Below are positions 35,836-43,820 of a DNA stretch of 64,000 nt, piece by piece (position 1 is the first letter of the stretch; each line of letters opens with the position of its first letter). A model generated the notes under the pieces. It was not told the origin of the DNA. It saw only the letters and a list, made by a program, of their open reading frames with translations, and did no database searches. Origin of the DNA: CAVSJO01 sp963728445 (GTDB taxonomy: Bacteria; Gemmatimonadota; Gemmatimonadetes; Longimicrobiales; RSA9). Position numbers and translations under genes: made by a program. The stretch is taken from positions 496,001-560,000 of the forward strand of contig CAVSJO010000006.1 in NCBI GenBank assembly GCA_963728445.1, given 5' to 3'.

Positions 35836-37308
35836 ATGATCACGGCGAGCTGGGGCTGGATCACCGCGATCGCCTATCTCGGCTCGTGGGTGATCTCCGT
35901 CTCCGCGCTGTTCATCGTGCCCCGGAACCGGCGGCCGGGGTCGGCGACCGCGTGGCTCATGCTCATCGCCCTGCTCCCGTACGTCGGTCTGGTCCTCTTC
36001 TGGCTCATCGGCTTTCCGCGGCTCTCCCGACGCAGGCGCGAGCTTCAGAACGGGATGGACGAGGCCATCTTCGAGCGGGTCCGTGAGGCCCGGGAGGAGC
36101 CGGCTGTGCGACGGCTGCTCGACCCGCCCGTGCCGGACCGGTACCGACCCATCGCGCGCCTCGCCGCTCGGCTCGGTGCCCTGCCCGCGTGCGCCGGAAA
36201 CGACGTCGAACTGCTCGCCGACTACGACGGCGCCATCGCACGGCTCACGGAAGCGGTGGAGGAAGCCCAACGGTTCGTGCACGTCGAGTTCTACATCCTC
36301 GCCATGGACGCCACGACGGAGGGCTTCTTCCGGGCGCTCGAGAGGGCGGTCCGGCGAGGTGTATCGGTGCGGGTCCTGGCGGATCACATCGGCTCCCGGA
36401 AGTATCCGCACCGGCGCGCCATGGCGGAGCGGCTCCAGCAGGCGGGCGTGCAGTTCCACTGGATCCTTCCCGTCAAGCCCTTCTCGAATCAGTGGAACCG
36501 GCCGGACCTGAGGAACCACAGGAAGATCGTGGTCGTGGACGGGGAGGTCGGATTCCTCGGCTCCATGAACATGATCGACCGGAGCTACCTCCTCCGACGT
36601 AACCTGCGCCGCGGGCTGTATTACGTGGACGTCGGCGCTCTCCTCGCGGGTCCCGTCGTCGCAACGCTGGACGCCGTCTTCTACACCGACTGGCTGTCCG
36701 AGACGGGGCAGGGCCTGCCCGCGGACGAGTTGCCGACCTCGCTGCAGCTCGCCGGCGACCGGCTCTGTCAGGTGCTGCCCAGCGGCTCCGGCTACGAGGA
36801 CTACAACAACCTGAAGGTCTTCGTCGAGCTGATCCACACGGCGCGGGAGCGGCTGGTCGTCACGTGCCCGTACTTCGTCCCGGACGAGGCCCTCATGACC
36901 GCCATCACCAGCGCGGCCCAGAGGGGGGTCGACGTCACGGTCTTCTCCTCGGCCGTCGACGACCAGTTCCTTGTCTTCCACGCGCAACGCTCCTACTACG
37001 AGCAGCTCCTCGCCGCCGGGGTCCAGGTCCGGCTGGTCCGCCCGCCTGCACTCCTCCACGCCAAGCACATCACCGTCGACGACGACATCGCCGCTCTCGG
37101 GTCCAGCAACCTGGACATGCGCTCCCTCACCCTCAACCTCGAGGTCACGCTCCTCGCCTACGACCGCGACGTCGTGAGCGCCCTCCGCGCCGTGGAAGCC
37201 GACTACCGCGCCCGGTCCGACGCCCTCGAGCTCGAGGCCTGGCGAGAGCGGCCCATGCGTGCCCAGCTCTTCGACAACCTGGCCCGGCTCACGGCGGCCC
37301 TTCAGTAG
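35836..37308 (+). CDS. cls: Cardiolipin synthase (phospholipase D family)
   Basis: 490 aa, typical for bacterial Cls. Two N-terminal membrane helices (ITAIAYLGSWVISVSALF and WLMLIALLPYVGLVLFWLIG), then two PLD domains with HxKxxxxD motifs: NHRKIVVVDGEVGFLGSMN and HAKHITVDDDIAALGSSN. It joins two phosphatidylglycerols into cardiolipin plus glycerol in the inner membrane. The ATG lies 8 bases after the katG stop with no clear ribosome site, suggesting translational reinitiation within the furA-katG transcript. Confidence 0.93.
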   Translation: MITASWGWITAIAYLGSWVISVSALFIVPRNRRPGSATAWLMLIALLPYVGLVLFWLIGFPRLSRRRRELQNGMDEAIFERVREAREEPAVRRLLDPPVPDRYRPIARLAARLGALPACAGNDVELLADYDGAIARLTEAVEEAQRFVHVEFYILAMDATTEGFFRALERAVRRGVSVRVLADHIGSRKYPHRRAMAERLQQAGVQFHWILPVKPFSNQWNRPDLRNHRKIVVVDGEVGFLGSMNMIDRSYLLRRNLRRGLYYVDVGALLAGPVVATLDAVFYTDWLSETGQGLPADELPTSLQLAGDRLCQVLPSGSGYEDYNNLKVFVELIHTARERLVVTCPYFVPDEALMTAITSAAQRGVDVTVFSSAVDDQFLVFHAQRSYYEQLLAAGVQVRLVRPPALLHAKHITVDDDIAALGSSNLDMRSLTLNLEVTLLAYDRDVVSALRAVEADYRARSDALELEAWRERPMRAQLFDNLARLTAALQ

Positions 37309-37403
37309 GCCGCCGTTGCCGGAGTTGGGTCTCTCGGCCGAGATTACGAGGCACGCCCCGACGCCGTTGTGCCCGGGGGCACCCGCAGGAAGGAATTTCC
37401 CCG

Positions 37404-38309
37404 ATGATCGACGAGATCACGATCCCGAACGACGCGACCTACTCGCCGGTTTCCCTCCTCGAGCTGGGGGTGACGGCGCCGCTCGTGTCCCGACTGCTTC
37501 TCGGCGCCACGCTGCCCGGCCGGCTCCTGCAGATCGCTTCCCTCTCGGTGTACGGCTACAGCGCCCTCAACGACTGGGTCGAGCGATTCGGCGTCCGCCG
37601 CGTGGACTTCCAGCGGACGTTCGGCGCGGACGTTCGCACACTGCCCCGCGTGCCGCGGCCGGACCGCGAGGCGGACGTGCAGCGGCTCGTCTCCCGTCTG
37701 AACGCCGACTACACCCCGCGACGCTCTCCCCGACGTGAGCTCGCCGTCCAGGTCGATCAGGCGCTGACGGACTACATCGCGAGCATCACGGGCCAGCGCG
37801 TCCGGACCAGCACCGAGATCCGGTCCTTTTCGCTCGCTGGCCTCGTCTTCCCGTTCGCTCTCGGCGCGGCGGACGTGCTTTCGGGCGACGTCGCCATCCT
37901 CAAAGACACCGGGCCCTTCGAGCCCCACGTCGTGGCCCACGAGTTCGCCCATCGGAAGGGCTACCTGAAGGAGCTGCACGCCCAGGCCCTCGCCTACTTC
38001 GCCCTCGCCGGGTCCGGGGTCCCGGAGCTGGAGCAGGCGGCTCGCTGCGAGCGGCTGCTGCGGCAGCTTTCGACGCTCGCCGACCACGATCCCGCCGCGC
38101 TGCGCGAACGGGTTCGTCAGGCCGGGCTGCGCCCCGAGCTGGAACGCTGGTTCCTGGCCCTGCGGCCGCCGGCGGGTGCCCTCGAGAAGCGGGTGATGGA
38201 GGCGATGAAGGCGATCTACGAGGCGCGCATGCGCGTGACCGGACAGAACGGGCTCTCGGACTACGACGAGGGCTTCACGGCCCTCGTCTGGGCCACGGAG
38301 TCCGCGTGA
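37404..38309 (+). CDS. Membrane metalloprotease-like protein (DUF3810-like)
   Basis: 301 aa. Zinc-protease-like motif VVAHEFAHRKGYLKELHAQALAYFAL at about 172-197 (quoted key part HEFAH, then EL/HAQA) resembles DUF3810 proteins, which carry HExxHxxG in a membrane protein. A hydrophobic stretch precedes it (LAGLVFPFALGAADVL). Function in the family is unknown. AGGAAGG lies 8-10 bases before the ATG. The stop overlaps the response-regulator start (GTGA at 38306-38309), so they are coupled. Position in the katG-cls cluster hints at envelope stress, by inference only. Confidence 0.72.
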   Translation: MIDEITIPNDATYSPVSLLELGVTAPLVSRLLLGATLPGRLLQIASLSVYGYSALNDWVERFGVRRVDFQRTFGADVRTLPRVPRPDREADVQRLVSRLNADYTPRRSPRRELAVQVDQALTDYIASITGQRVRTSTEIRSFSLAGLVFPFALGAADVLSGDVAILKDTGPFEPHVVAHEFAHRKGYLKELHAQALAYFALAGSGVPELEQAARCERLLRQLSTLADHDPAALRERVRQAGLRPELERWFLALRPPAGALEKRVMEAMKAIYEARMRVTGQNGLSDYDEGFTALVWATESA

Positions 38310-39040
38310 CGCGTTCCGGTGACAGGCTGCCGCCGTTTCCCTGGCTTGCGCCCATGCGCATCCTCATGGTCGAAGACGACCGCATGCTCCGCACGTCCAT
38401 CGCACGCGGACTTCGCGAGGCGGGATACGACGTGGACGAAGCGGAGGACGGTGACGTCGCCCTCGAGAAGGCCGGCGACGGCTCCTTCGACTGCGTCGTC
38501 CTGGACGTTCTCCTCCCCGGCAGGAACGGCATGCAGGTGTGTCGCGAGCTGCGGGCGCGGGAGGTGTGGGTGCCGATCCTCATGCTCACGGCGCTGGACG
38601 ACGTCGACCACCGCATCGAAGGGCTCGACGCCGGCGCCGACGACTATCTTCCCAAGCCCTTCGACTTCGGCGAGCTCCTCGCGCGGTTGCGGGCACTGAC
38701 GCGTCGCCGGCCGGCCCCGGACGAAGGTGAGATCCGCGTGCGCGATCTCGTCGTCGACACGCACCGTCGAGCGGCCCGCCGCGGCGAGCGGGCCATCGAC
38801 CTGACCGCGAAGGAGTACGACTTCCTGCTGCTGCTGGCGAGGAACGCGGGCCGGGTGGTGACGCGCGCGGACCTCACCCGCGAGGTGTGGGACGACAGTC
38901 ACGCCCACTCCAACGTCATCGACGTCTACGCCAGCCGCCTGCGGCGCAAGGTCGACGAAGGCGAAGACGTCCCCCTCTTCGTGACGCGCCGCGGCGTCGG
39001 CTACCTCCTCGACCCGGAGGGTGCCGAGGCGGCCCCCTGA
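38306..39040 (+). CDS. OmpR/PhoB-family response regulator
   Basis: 244 aa (228 if it starts at the ATG at 38354). Receiver domain: MRILMVEDD acidic pair, phosphoacceptor Asp in VVLDVLLPG, Thr in MLTALD, Lys in LPKPFD. C-terminal winged helix (about 150-235): IDLTAKEYDFLLLLARNAG, VWDDSHAHSNVIDVYASRLRRK, RRGVGYLL. GTG 38306 has GGAG 5 bases upstream and overlaps the previous stop, so it is taken as the start, although the usual N-terminus begins at 38354. Pairs with the kinase 4 bases downstream. Confidence 0.92.
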   Translation: MTRSGDRLPPFPWLAPMRILMVEDDRMLRTSIARGLREAGYDVDEAEDGDVALEKAGDGSFDCVVLDVLLPGRNGMQVCRELRAREVWVPILMLTALDDVDHRIEGLDAGADDYLPKPFDFGELLARLRALTRRRPAPDEGEIRVRDLVVDTHRRAARRGERAIDLTAKEYDFLLLLARNAGRVVTRADLTREVWDDSHAHSNVIDVYASRLRRKVDEGEDVPLFVTRRGVGYLLDPEGAEAAP

Positions 39041-39044
39041 GCCG

Positions 39045-40484
39045 ATGCGCCTCCTCCCCACCTCCGTTCGTACCCGCCTCACCCTCTGGTACGCCGTCGC
39101 ACTGGCGCTGCCCCTCGTCGCCTTCGCCGTGGCATCGTACCTCATCTTCGCCGACACCGTCCGGAGCCGCACCGACGCCTTCATCGGCGACGCCATGACC
39201 GTATTCGCCCGCGAGCTGCGATCCGAGCGCCGCATGGGACCGGACACCCGGGCCGTCATCCGCCGGACGCTCTCCGAAGTGCGCTTCCGGGAGGTCGACA
39301 TCGTCGTCCTCGACTCTGCCGACAAACTCGTCGGTACCAGTCGCGGCGCCGTGCCCCCCACGGACGACCCGGTCCGCCTCCTGACGACCTCCCCGGCCGC
39401 CCCCGGAATCGCGACCGTCGCCGTGCGCGGCCACGTCTTCCGCGTGGTTACCCGCCCTCTCGAGGCGGGCGGGCAGCAGTTCCTCATGGCGGGCGTCCAC
39501 GACCTCGCCGACGTCGAGGCCATGCTCCGGCGCATCCGGCGGCTGTTCCTCATCACCATTCCCCTCATCATCGCCGCCGCCGCGGCCGGTGCCTTCTTCC
39601 TCACCCGGCGCAGCCTCCGTCCCGTCTCCGCCATGGCCGCGCAGGCCGCCGCCATCGGCGCCAGCACCCTCCACGAGCGCCTGCCCGTAGCGACCCGCGA
39701 CGAGCTCGGGCAGCTCGCTGGCGTGTTGAACGACCTCCTCGACCGCCTGGAGCGCTCCTTCGAGCAGCAGCGCCGTTTCATGACCGACGCATCCCACGAG
39801 CTGCGCACGCCGACCGCCATCGTCCGCTCCGAAGCCGACGTCACCCTCTCCCGTCCCAGCCGCCAGGAGGACGAGTACCGGGCGTCCATGGCCGTCGTCC
39901 AGGACGCCGCACGCCGCCTCACCCGCATCGTCGACGACGTCTTCCTCATCGCCCGCGCCGACGCCGGTCACGTCGTCATGGTCCCCGAGCGCCTCTACCT
40001 CGACGACCTCGTCCGCGACACAGCCCGCGCCGTCCGCCCCATCGCCGACGCCCGCGCCGTCACCGTCGCCCTCGGCGGCGTCGCCGAAGCACCCGTCCTC
40101 GGCGATCCGGACCTCCTCGACCGCCTCATCCTCAATCTTCTCGACAACGCCATCAAGCATTCGCCCCGGGGAGCGACGGTTGAGGTTTCCCTCCAGACCG
40201 ATGGCACGACCTGCGCCCTCTCCGTCGTCGATCACGGGCCCGGCGTGCCGGCGGAAGCGAGAGAACGGATCTTCGAGCGATTCTTCCGCGTCGACGTCGC
40301 CCGCTCCCGCGCCGAACGCACCCTCACCAGCGGCGCCGGCCTCGGACTCTCCATCGGCCGCCGCATCGCCGAGCTGCACGGCGGGTCCCTCACCGTCGTC
40401 GACTCCCGGCCCGGCCGCACCGAGTTCCGGGCCACCCTCCCCCTTGCCACCGACCCGGCCGGGCCCTATCCTCGCCATTCATGA
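39045..40484 (+). CDS. Membrane sensor histidine kinase
   Basis: About 479 aa. First helix LTLWYAVALALPLVAFAVASYLIF, a periplasmic loop of about 130 residues, second helix (LFLITIPLIIAAAAAGAFFL), HAMP, HisKA with MTDASHELRTPTAIVRSEAD, and HATPase with LILNLLDNAIKHSP, VDHGPGVP, GAGLGLSIGRRIAELHGG. Complete. Phosphorylates the regulator encoded just before it. ATG 39045 gives the usual short N-tail; a GTG at 39021 would overlap the regulator. The stop lies inside a direct-repeat element facing the TonB receptor gene. Confidence 0.92.
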   Translation: MRLLPTSVRTRLTLWYAVALALPLVAFAVASYLIFADTVRSRTDAFIGDAMTVFARELRSERRMGPDTRAVIRRTLSEVRFREVDIVVLDSADKLVGTSRGAVPPTDDPVRLLTTSPAAPGIATVAVRGHVFRVVTRPLEAGGQQFLMAGVHDLADVEAMLRRIRRLFLITIPLIIAAAAAGAFFLTRRSLRPVSAMAAQAAAIGASTLHERLPVATRDELGQLAGVLNDLLDRLERSFEQQRRFMTDASHELRTPTAIVRSEADVTLSRPSRQEDEYRASMAVVQDAARRLTRIVDDVFLIARADAGHVVMVPERLYLDDLVRDTARAVRPIADARAVTVALGGVAEAPVLGDPDLLDRLILNLLDNAIKHSPRGATVEVSLQTDGTTCALSVVDHGPGVPAEARERIFERFFRVDVARSRAERTLTSGAGLGLSIGRRIAELHGGSLTVVDSRPGRTEFRATLPLATDPAGPYPRHS

Positions 40485-40496
40485 ATTATTCATGAA
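40477..40496. promoter_or_regulatory. 11-bp-period direct repeat upstream of TonB receptor gene
   Basis: ATTCATGAA at 40477-40485 and again at 40488-40496: two identical 9-mers one helical turn apart, in an AT-rich island that spans the kinase stop codon and lies 20 bases before the receptor start. This is the geometry of OmpR/PhoB-family binding sites, so the adjacent regulator may control the receptor. The same bases also form the near-palindrome TCATGAATTATTCATGA. Binding is inferred. Confidence 0.55.
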
Positions 40497-40516
40497 ACTC
40501 GAGGCCGGGGACGGGC

Positions 40517-42868
40517 ATGACAGAGATACGGATGCGGGCCGCGCTGCTGGCCGCGCTCATCGGACTGGCGGTGCCGGCTGCGGTGGCGGCTCAGTCCCTG
40601 GTTCGTGGCACGGTGGTGGACCAGCAGACGGGGTCGGGCGTGGCGGGGGCTGCCGTGTTCGTCACGGGGACGAGCGAAGGGACGGTGACGAACGACGGCG
40701 GCACGTTCACGCTGCGCGCATCGGGACGAGTCAGCAGTCTGACGGTCTCGAGCATCGGCTACGAGACGAAGACCGTGACGGTGGCGGACCCGACGGCGGT
40801 GCTGACGATCCGGCTGACGCCATCGGCGGTTCCGATTCCGGGAATCCAGGTGGTGTCGGCGCGGCCGACACCGACGATGGGAGTGCTGACGCGGCATGAC
40901 CTGGAGCGCTCGAACGTGCTGAGCCTGGAGAGCTCCATCAACACGGTGCCGGGCGTGTTCATGCAGTCGCGGACGCCGTGGGGCGGCGCGCGGATCACGA
41001 TCCGCGGCTACTACCCGAGCACGAGCGGCAACAGCCCCAACTCGAACGGGCTGGGCTACCAGGTCTTCCTGAACGACATCCCGATCACGGACGCGGCGGG
41101 CGTGACGATCCTGGACGACGTCGATTTTGCGACGCTCGGACAGGTGGAGGTCACGAAGGGTCCGGCGTCGACGGAGTATGGGAGCTACATCGGGGGCGCG
41201 GTTCGTTTCCGGACGGAGCGACCCGCGCCGAACCAGACGGCGCTGAGCCAGCAGGTGATGGCGGGGCGGTACGGGCTGGTGCGGACGAATTCGCGCTGGG
41301 AGAAGGCGACGGACCACTCGGACCTGGCGCTCAACTACGGCTATCAGACGTACGATTCCTTCCGCCCGCACAGCGCTTCGACGAAGCACTTCGCGAGCGC
41401 CGCTGCGGATTTCCAGGTTGCGGACGACCAGACGGTGTCGACGTACTTCGCCTACAATCGTTCCTTCGAGGAGCTGGCGGGGGAGATCGGCGCCACGGAC
41501 CTGTACGAACGCAACGCCGTGGCGAACGCGGCGTACGTGGCGAACGACTCGCACCTCGAGGTGAACGGATTCCTCGCCGGTGCGACGGACCACATCCGGC
41601 TGAGCGACCGGTTCTCGAACCGCACGACGGTGTTCGGGTCCGGACGGAGGTCGGACGTGCGCTTCGCCCACGGGCTCACGGACAACACGGAGTTCAGCTT
41701 CGGAGCACGGTCGGTCTTCGACTACACGGGTCGAATCGGCCACAGCGTGGGCGTGAGCGGCAGCCTGGGCGGCATGCTGCAGCGCTCGGACATCACCACC
41801 AACGGCGTCTTCATCATCCCCGCGCCGCCGTTCCCGCAGCGGCCGACGGACCAGCAGAACTACGCGTCGAACGCATCGCTCTTCACGGAATGGAGCTTCG
41901 ACCTTCCGGCGGGAACGCGGCTGACGGTTGGAGCGGGGCTTCACGCCAACGAGTTCGGCATCCGCGACATGCTGACGAACGGCCAGGTCTCGGACAGCTC
42001 GGCGCTGCGTGTGCGCTCTTTCGATCCCGAGTTCACGCCGCGGATCTCCTTCGCCAAGGCGATCGGGCGGACCGCTTCGCTGTACGCGAGCGTGAGCTCG
42101 GGCTACACGCCGCCCCTGCTGAGCAATACGGTGGCGAACGACGGGACCGTCGATCTGTCCCTGGAGCCGGAGCGGGCCGTCCAGTACGAGGTGGGGGCCC
42201 GCGGCTCGGTGCTGGATCGGCGCGTTTCGGGGCGCATCTCGCTTTTCGACATCGAGAACACGAACAAGCTCCTGTCCGCGACGAGCAATTCCGTCACGTA
42301 TACCACGAACGCCGGCAGGCAGCGGAATCGGGGCGCAGAGCTGTCTCTGAGCTACCTGGCCGTGGACGCTCCCGCGCAGACGCTTTCACGGGTGCGGCCG
42401 TGGCTGACGTACTCGTACACGGACGCCGAGTTCGTCGACTTCCAGAGCGACGCCAACAACTCCAGCAGCACGGTCGACTACTCCGGGAGCGCGGTGCCGC
42501 GGGTACCGAAGAACATGTTCAGCGCCGGCCTCGATCTCGCCACGCGGTCGGGCGTGTACCTGAACGCCACCTACCAGTACGTCGACCGGGTACCCGTCAC
42601 ATTCGACAACTCGACCTACGTCGACGGCTACGACCTCCTCGACCTGAAGGTCGGTCTGGACCGGCAGATCGCTCCGAAGTGGCGGCTGAGCGTGGCCGGG
42701 GGCGCCGACAACCTGACGAACAGCACCTACTACTCCTTCCTGTTCGTCGGCCCGAACATCGAGGGACTCGCCCTGCAGGCGGAAGGCGGGCACGGGGACG
42801 GCTACATCATCCCCGCGCCCTACGACGCAGGCTGGTACGGCAGCATCACCCTCTCGTTCATGCCCTAG
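40517..42868 (+). CDS. TonB-dependent receptor with carboxypeptidase-like N-domain
   Basis: 783 aa. Signal peptide (LLAALIGLAVPAAVAAQ), carboxypeptidase-regulatory-like domain (about 27-105: VRGTVVDQQTGSGVAGAAVF, TLRASGRVSSLTVSSIGYET), plug (about 115-230: LESSINTVPGVFMQSRTPWG, ITIRGYYPST, VTKGPASTEYGSYIGGAVRF), and a barrel. It ends YGSITLSFMP, with Phe third from the end instead of last. Plug similar to siderophore or metal-chelate receptors (FecA/iron class), substrate unknown. Downstream of the two-component genes with a repeat element between, so regulation by that system is likely. Confidence 0.92.
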   Translation: MTEIRMRAALLAALIGLAVPAAVAAQSLVRGTVVDQQTGSGVAGAAVFVTGTSEGTVTNDGGTFTLRASGRVSSLTVSSIGYETKTVTVADPTAVLTIRLTPSAVPIPGIQVVSARPTPTMGVLTRHDLERSNVLSLESSINTVPGVFMQSRTPWGGARITIRGYYPSTSGNSPNSNGLGYQVFLNDIPITDAAGVTILDDVDFATLGQVEVTKGPASTEYGSYIGGAVRFRTERPAPNQTALSQQVMAGRYGLVRTNSRWEKATDHSDLALNYGYQTYDSFRPHSASTKHFASAAADFQVADDQTVSTYFAYNRSFEELAGEIGATDLYERNAVANAAYVANDSHLEVNGFLAGATDHIRLSDRFSNRTTVFGSGRRSDVRFAHGLTDNTEFSFGARSVFDYTGRIGHSVGVSGSLGGMLQRSDITTNGVFIIPAPPFPQRPTDQQNYASNASLFTEWSFDLPAGTRLTVGAGLHANEFGIRDMLTNGQVSDSSALRVRSFDPEFTPRISFAKAIGRTASLYASVSSGYTPPLLSNTVANDGTVDLSLEPERAVQYEVGARGSVLDRRVSGRISLFDIENTNKLLSATSNSVTYTTNAGRQRNRGAELSLSYLAVDAPAQTLSRVRPWLTYSYTDAEFVDFQSDANNSSSTVDYSGSAVPRVPKNMFSAGLDLATRSGVYLNATYQYVDRVPVTFDNSTYVDGYDLLDLKVGLDRQIAPKWRLSVAGGADNLTNSTYYSFLFVGPNIEGLALQAEGGHGDGYIIPAPYDAGWYGSITLSFMP

Positions 42869-43003
42869 CGAGCCGGGGCGAAGAAATGCCGAAGTTGCGC
42901 CGAGCCCGGTGTCGAGGCAATCATCTTGCAGTGGAGCTCGCAAACGCCCCCGCCGAAGGGGGAAACGGAACGACTGACGATCACCAGGTCAGCGAGGTGG
43001 ACA

Positions 43004-43642
43004 ATGATGGGTCTGAAAGCGACGACCGTCGCGGTTCTGCTCGGGTCGCTCGCGGCGACCGGGTGCGCAACGAAGGGCGCGCTCCGGGAGTCCGAAGCTC
43101 GGCAGCAGGCCGCACTGAAGGCTGGACTCGATGCGGAGCGCTCGGAGCGCCAGTCGGCCGACGACAGCCTGCAGGCGGAGCTGACGCAGCTCCGGTCGGA
43201 CCTGAACGACATGAAGACGAAGTTCAACGCGCAGATCGAGGCGGTGGCGCAGGGTATGAAGTTCGTGCTTCCGGTTCACTTCGCGTATGACGATTCCCAG
43301 GTCCGTCCGCAGGACCAGGACGCGCTGAATGCGTTCGCGTCGGTAGTGAACAAGCACTACACGGGCGCCGTGGTGACGGTGGAGGGCTTCGCCGATCCCG
43401 CGGGCTCCGCGTCGTACAACAAGAAGCTCGGCATGAAGCGGGCTGAGTCCGTTCGCGACCAGCTCGTACAGGTCGGCATCCAGGCGCAGGTCCGGCCCGT
43501 CAGCTACGGCGAGACGCGGCAGGTGGTCGAGGGCGCCAAGAAGGACGATCCGGGCGCCGAGCTGAATCGTCGGGTCGTCTTCGTCATCGAGAGCCCGTCG
43601 CAGGGGAGCCCGGTTGCGACCCTGGATCGGCCCACCGGCTGA
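43004..43642 (+). CDS. OmpA/Pal-like peptidoglycan-binding lipoprotein
   Basis: 212 aa. Lipoprotein signal (TTVAVLLGSLAATGCATK, Cys at about 21), a short coiled coil (ESEARQQAALKAGLDAER through LQAELTQLRSDLNDM), and an OmpA C-terminal domain (about 90-200: LPVHFAYDDSQVRPQDQDAL, VTVEGFADPAGSASYNKKLG, RAESVRDQLV, ELNRRVVFVIE) that binds peptidoglycan and tethers the outer membrane. GAGG lies 7-8 bases before ATG 43004; a start at 42926 would ruin the signal peptide. A strong hairpin follows 38 bases after the stop. Confidence 0.9.
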   Translation: MMGLKATTVAVLLGSLAATGCATKGALRESEARQQAALKAGLDAERSERQSADDSLQAELTQLRSDLNDMKTKFNAQIEAVAQGMKFVLPVHFAYDDSQVRPQDQDALNAFASVVNKHYTGAVVTVEGFADPAGSASYNKKLGMKRAESVRDQLVQVGIQAQVRPVSYGETRQVVEGAKKDDPGAELNRRVVFVIESPSQGSPVATLDRPTG

Positions 43643-43680
43643 CGCAGCGATTCGAATCGACGACCGTTCAGCGGTCGGTG

Positions 43681-43710
43681 AAGGGGTCCGCGATCCGTCG
43701 CGGGCCCCTT
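43681..43710 (+). terminator. Strong hairpin terminator after OmpA-like gene
   Basis: 13-bp stem with one G-U pair: AAGGGGTCCGCGA, loop TCCG, TCGCGGGCCCCTT, 38 bases after the lipoprotein stop. No long T-tract follows, but the stem is very stable and lies between a gene end and the next gene's 110-base leader. Confidence 0.75.
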
Positions 43711-43820
43711 CGTGCATCCGGCGTCCGCACGTACCTGCTGTGGACTTGACGCGGCCGCAGGTGATGACGTAACAACTCTTCCCGGCCCTGTCGATCGACA
43801 GGTCGCCGCGAGGAGGAGCC

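Noticed and set aside
43645..43680. Possible tRNA T-arm near ATTCGAATC
   Set aside because: No acceptor or anticodon stem can be drawn around it; it is a short palindrome only.
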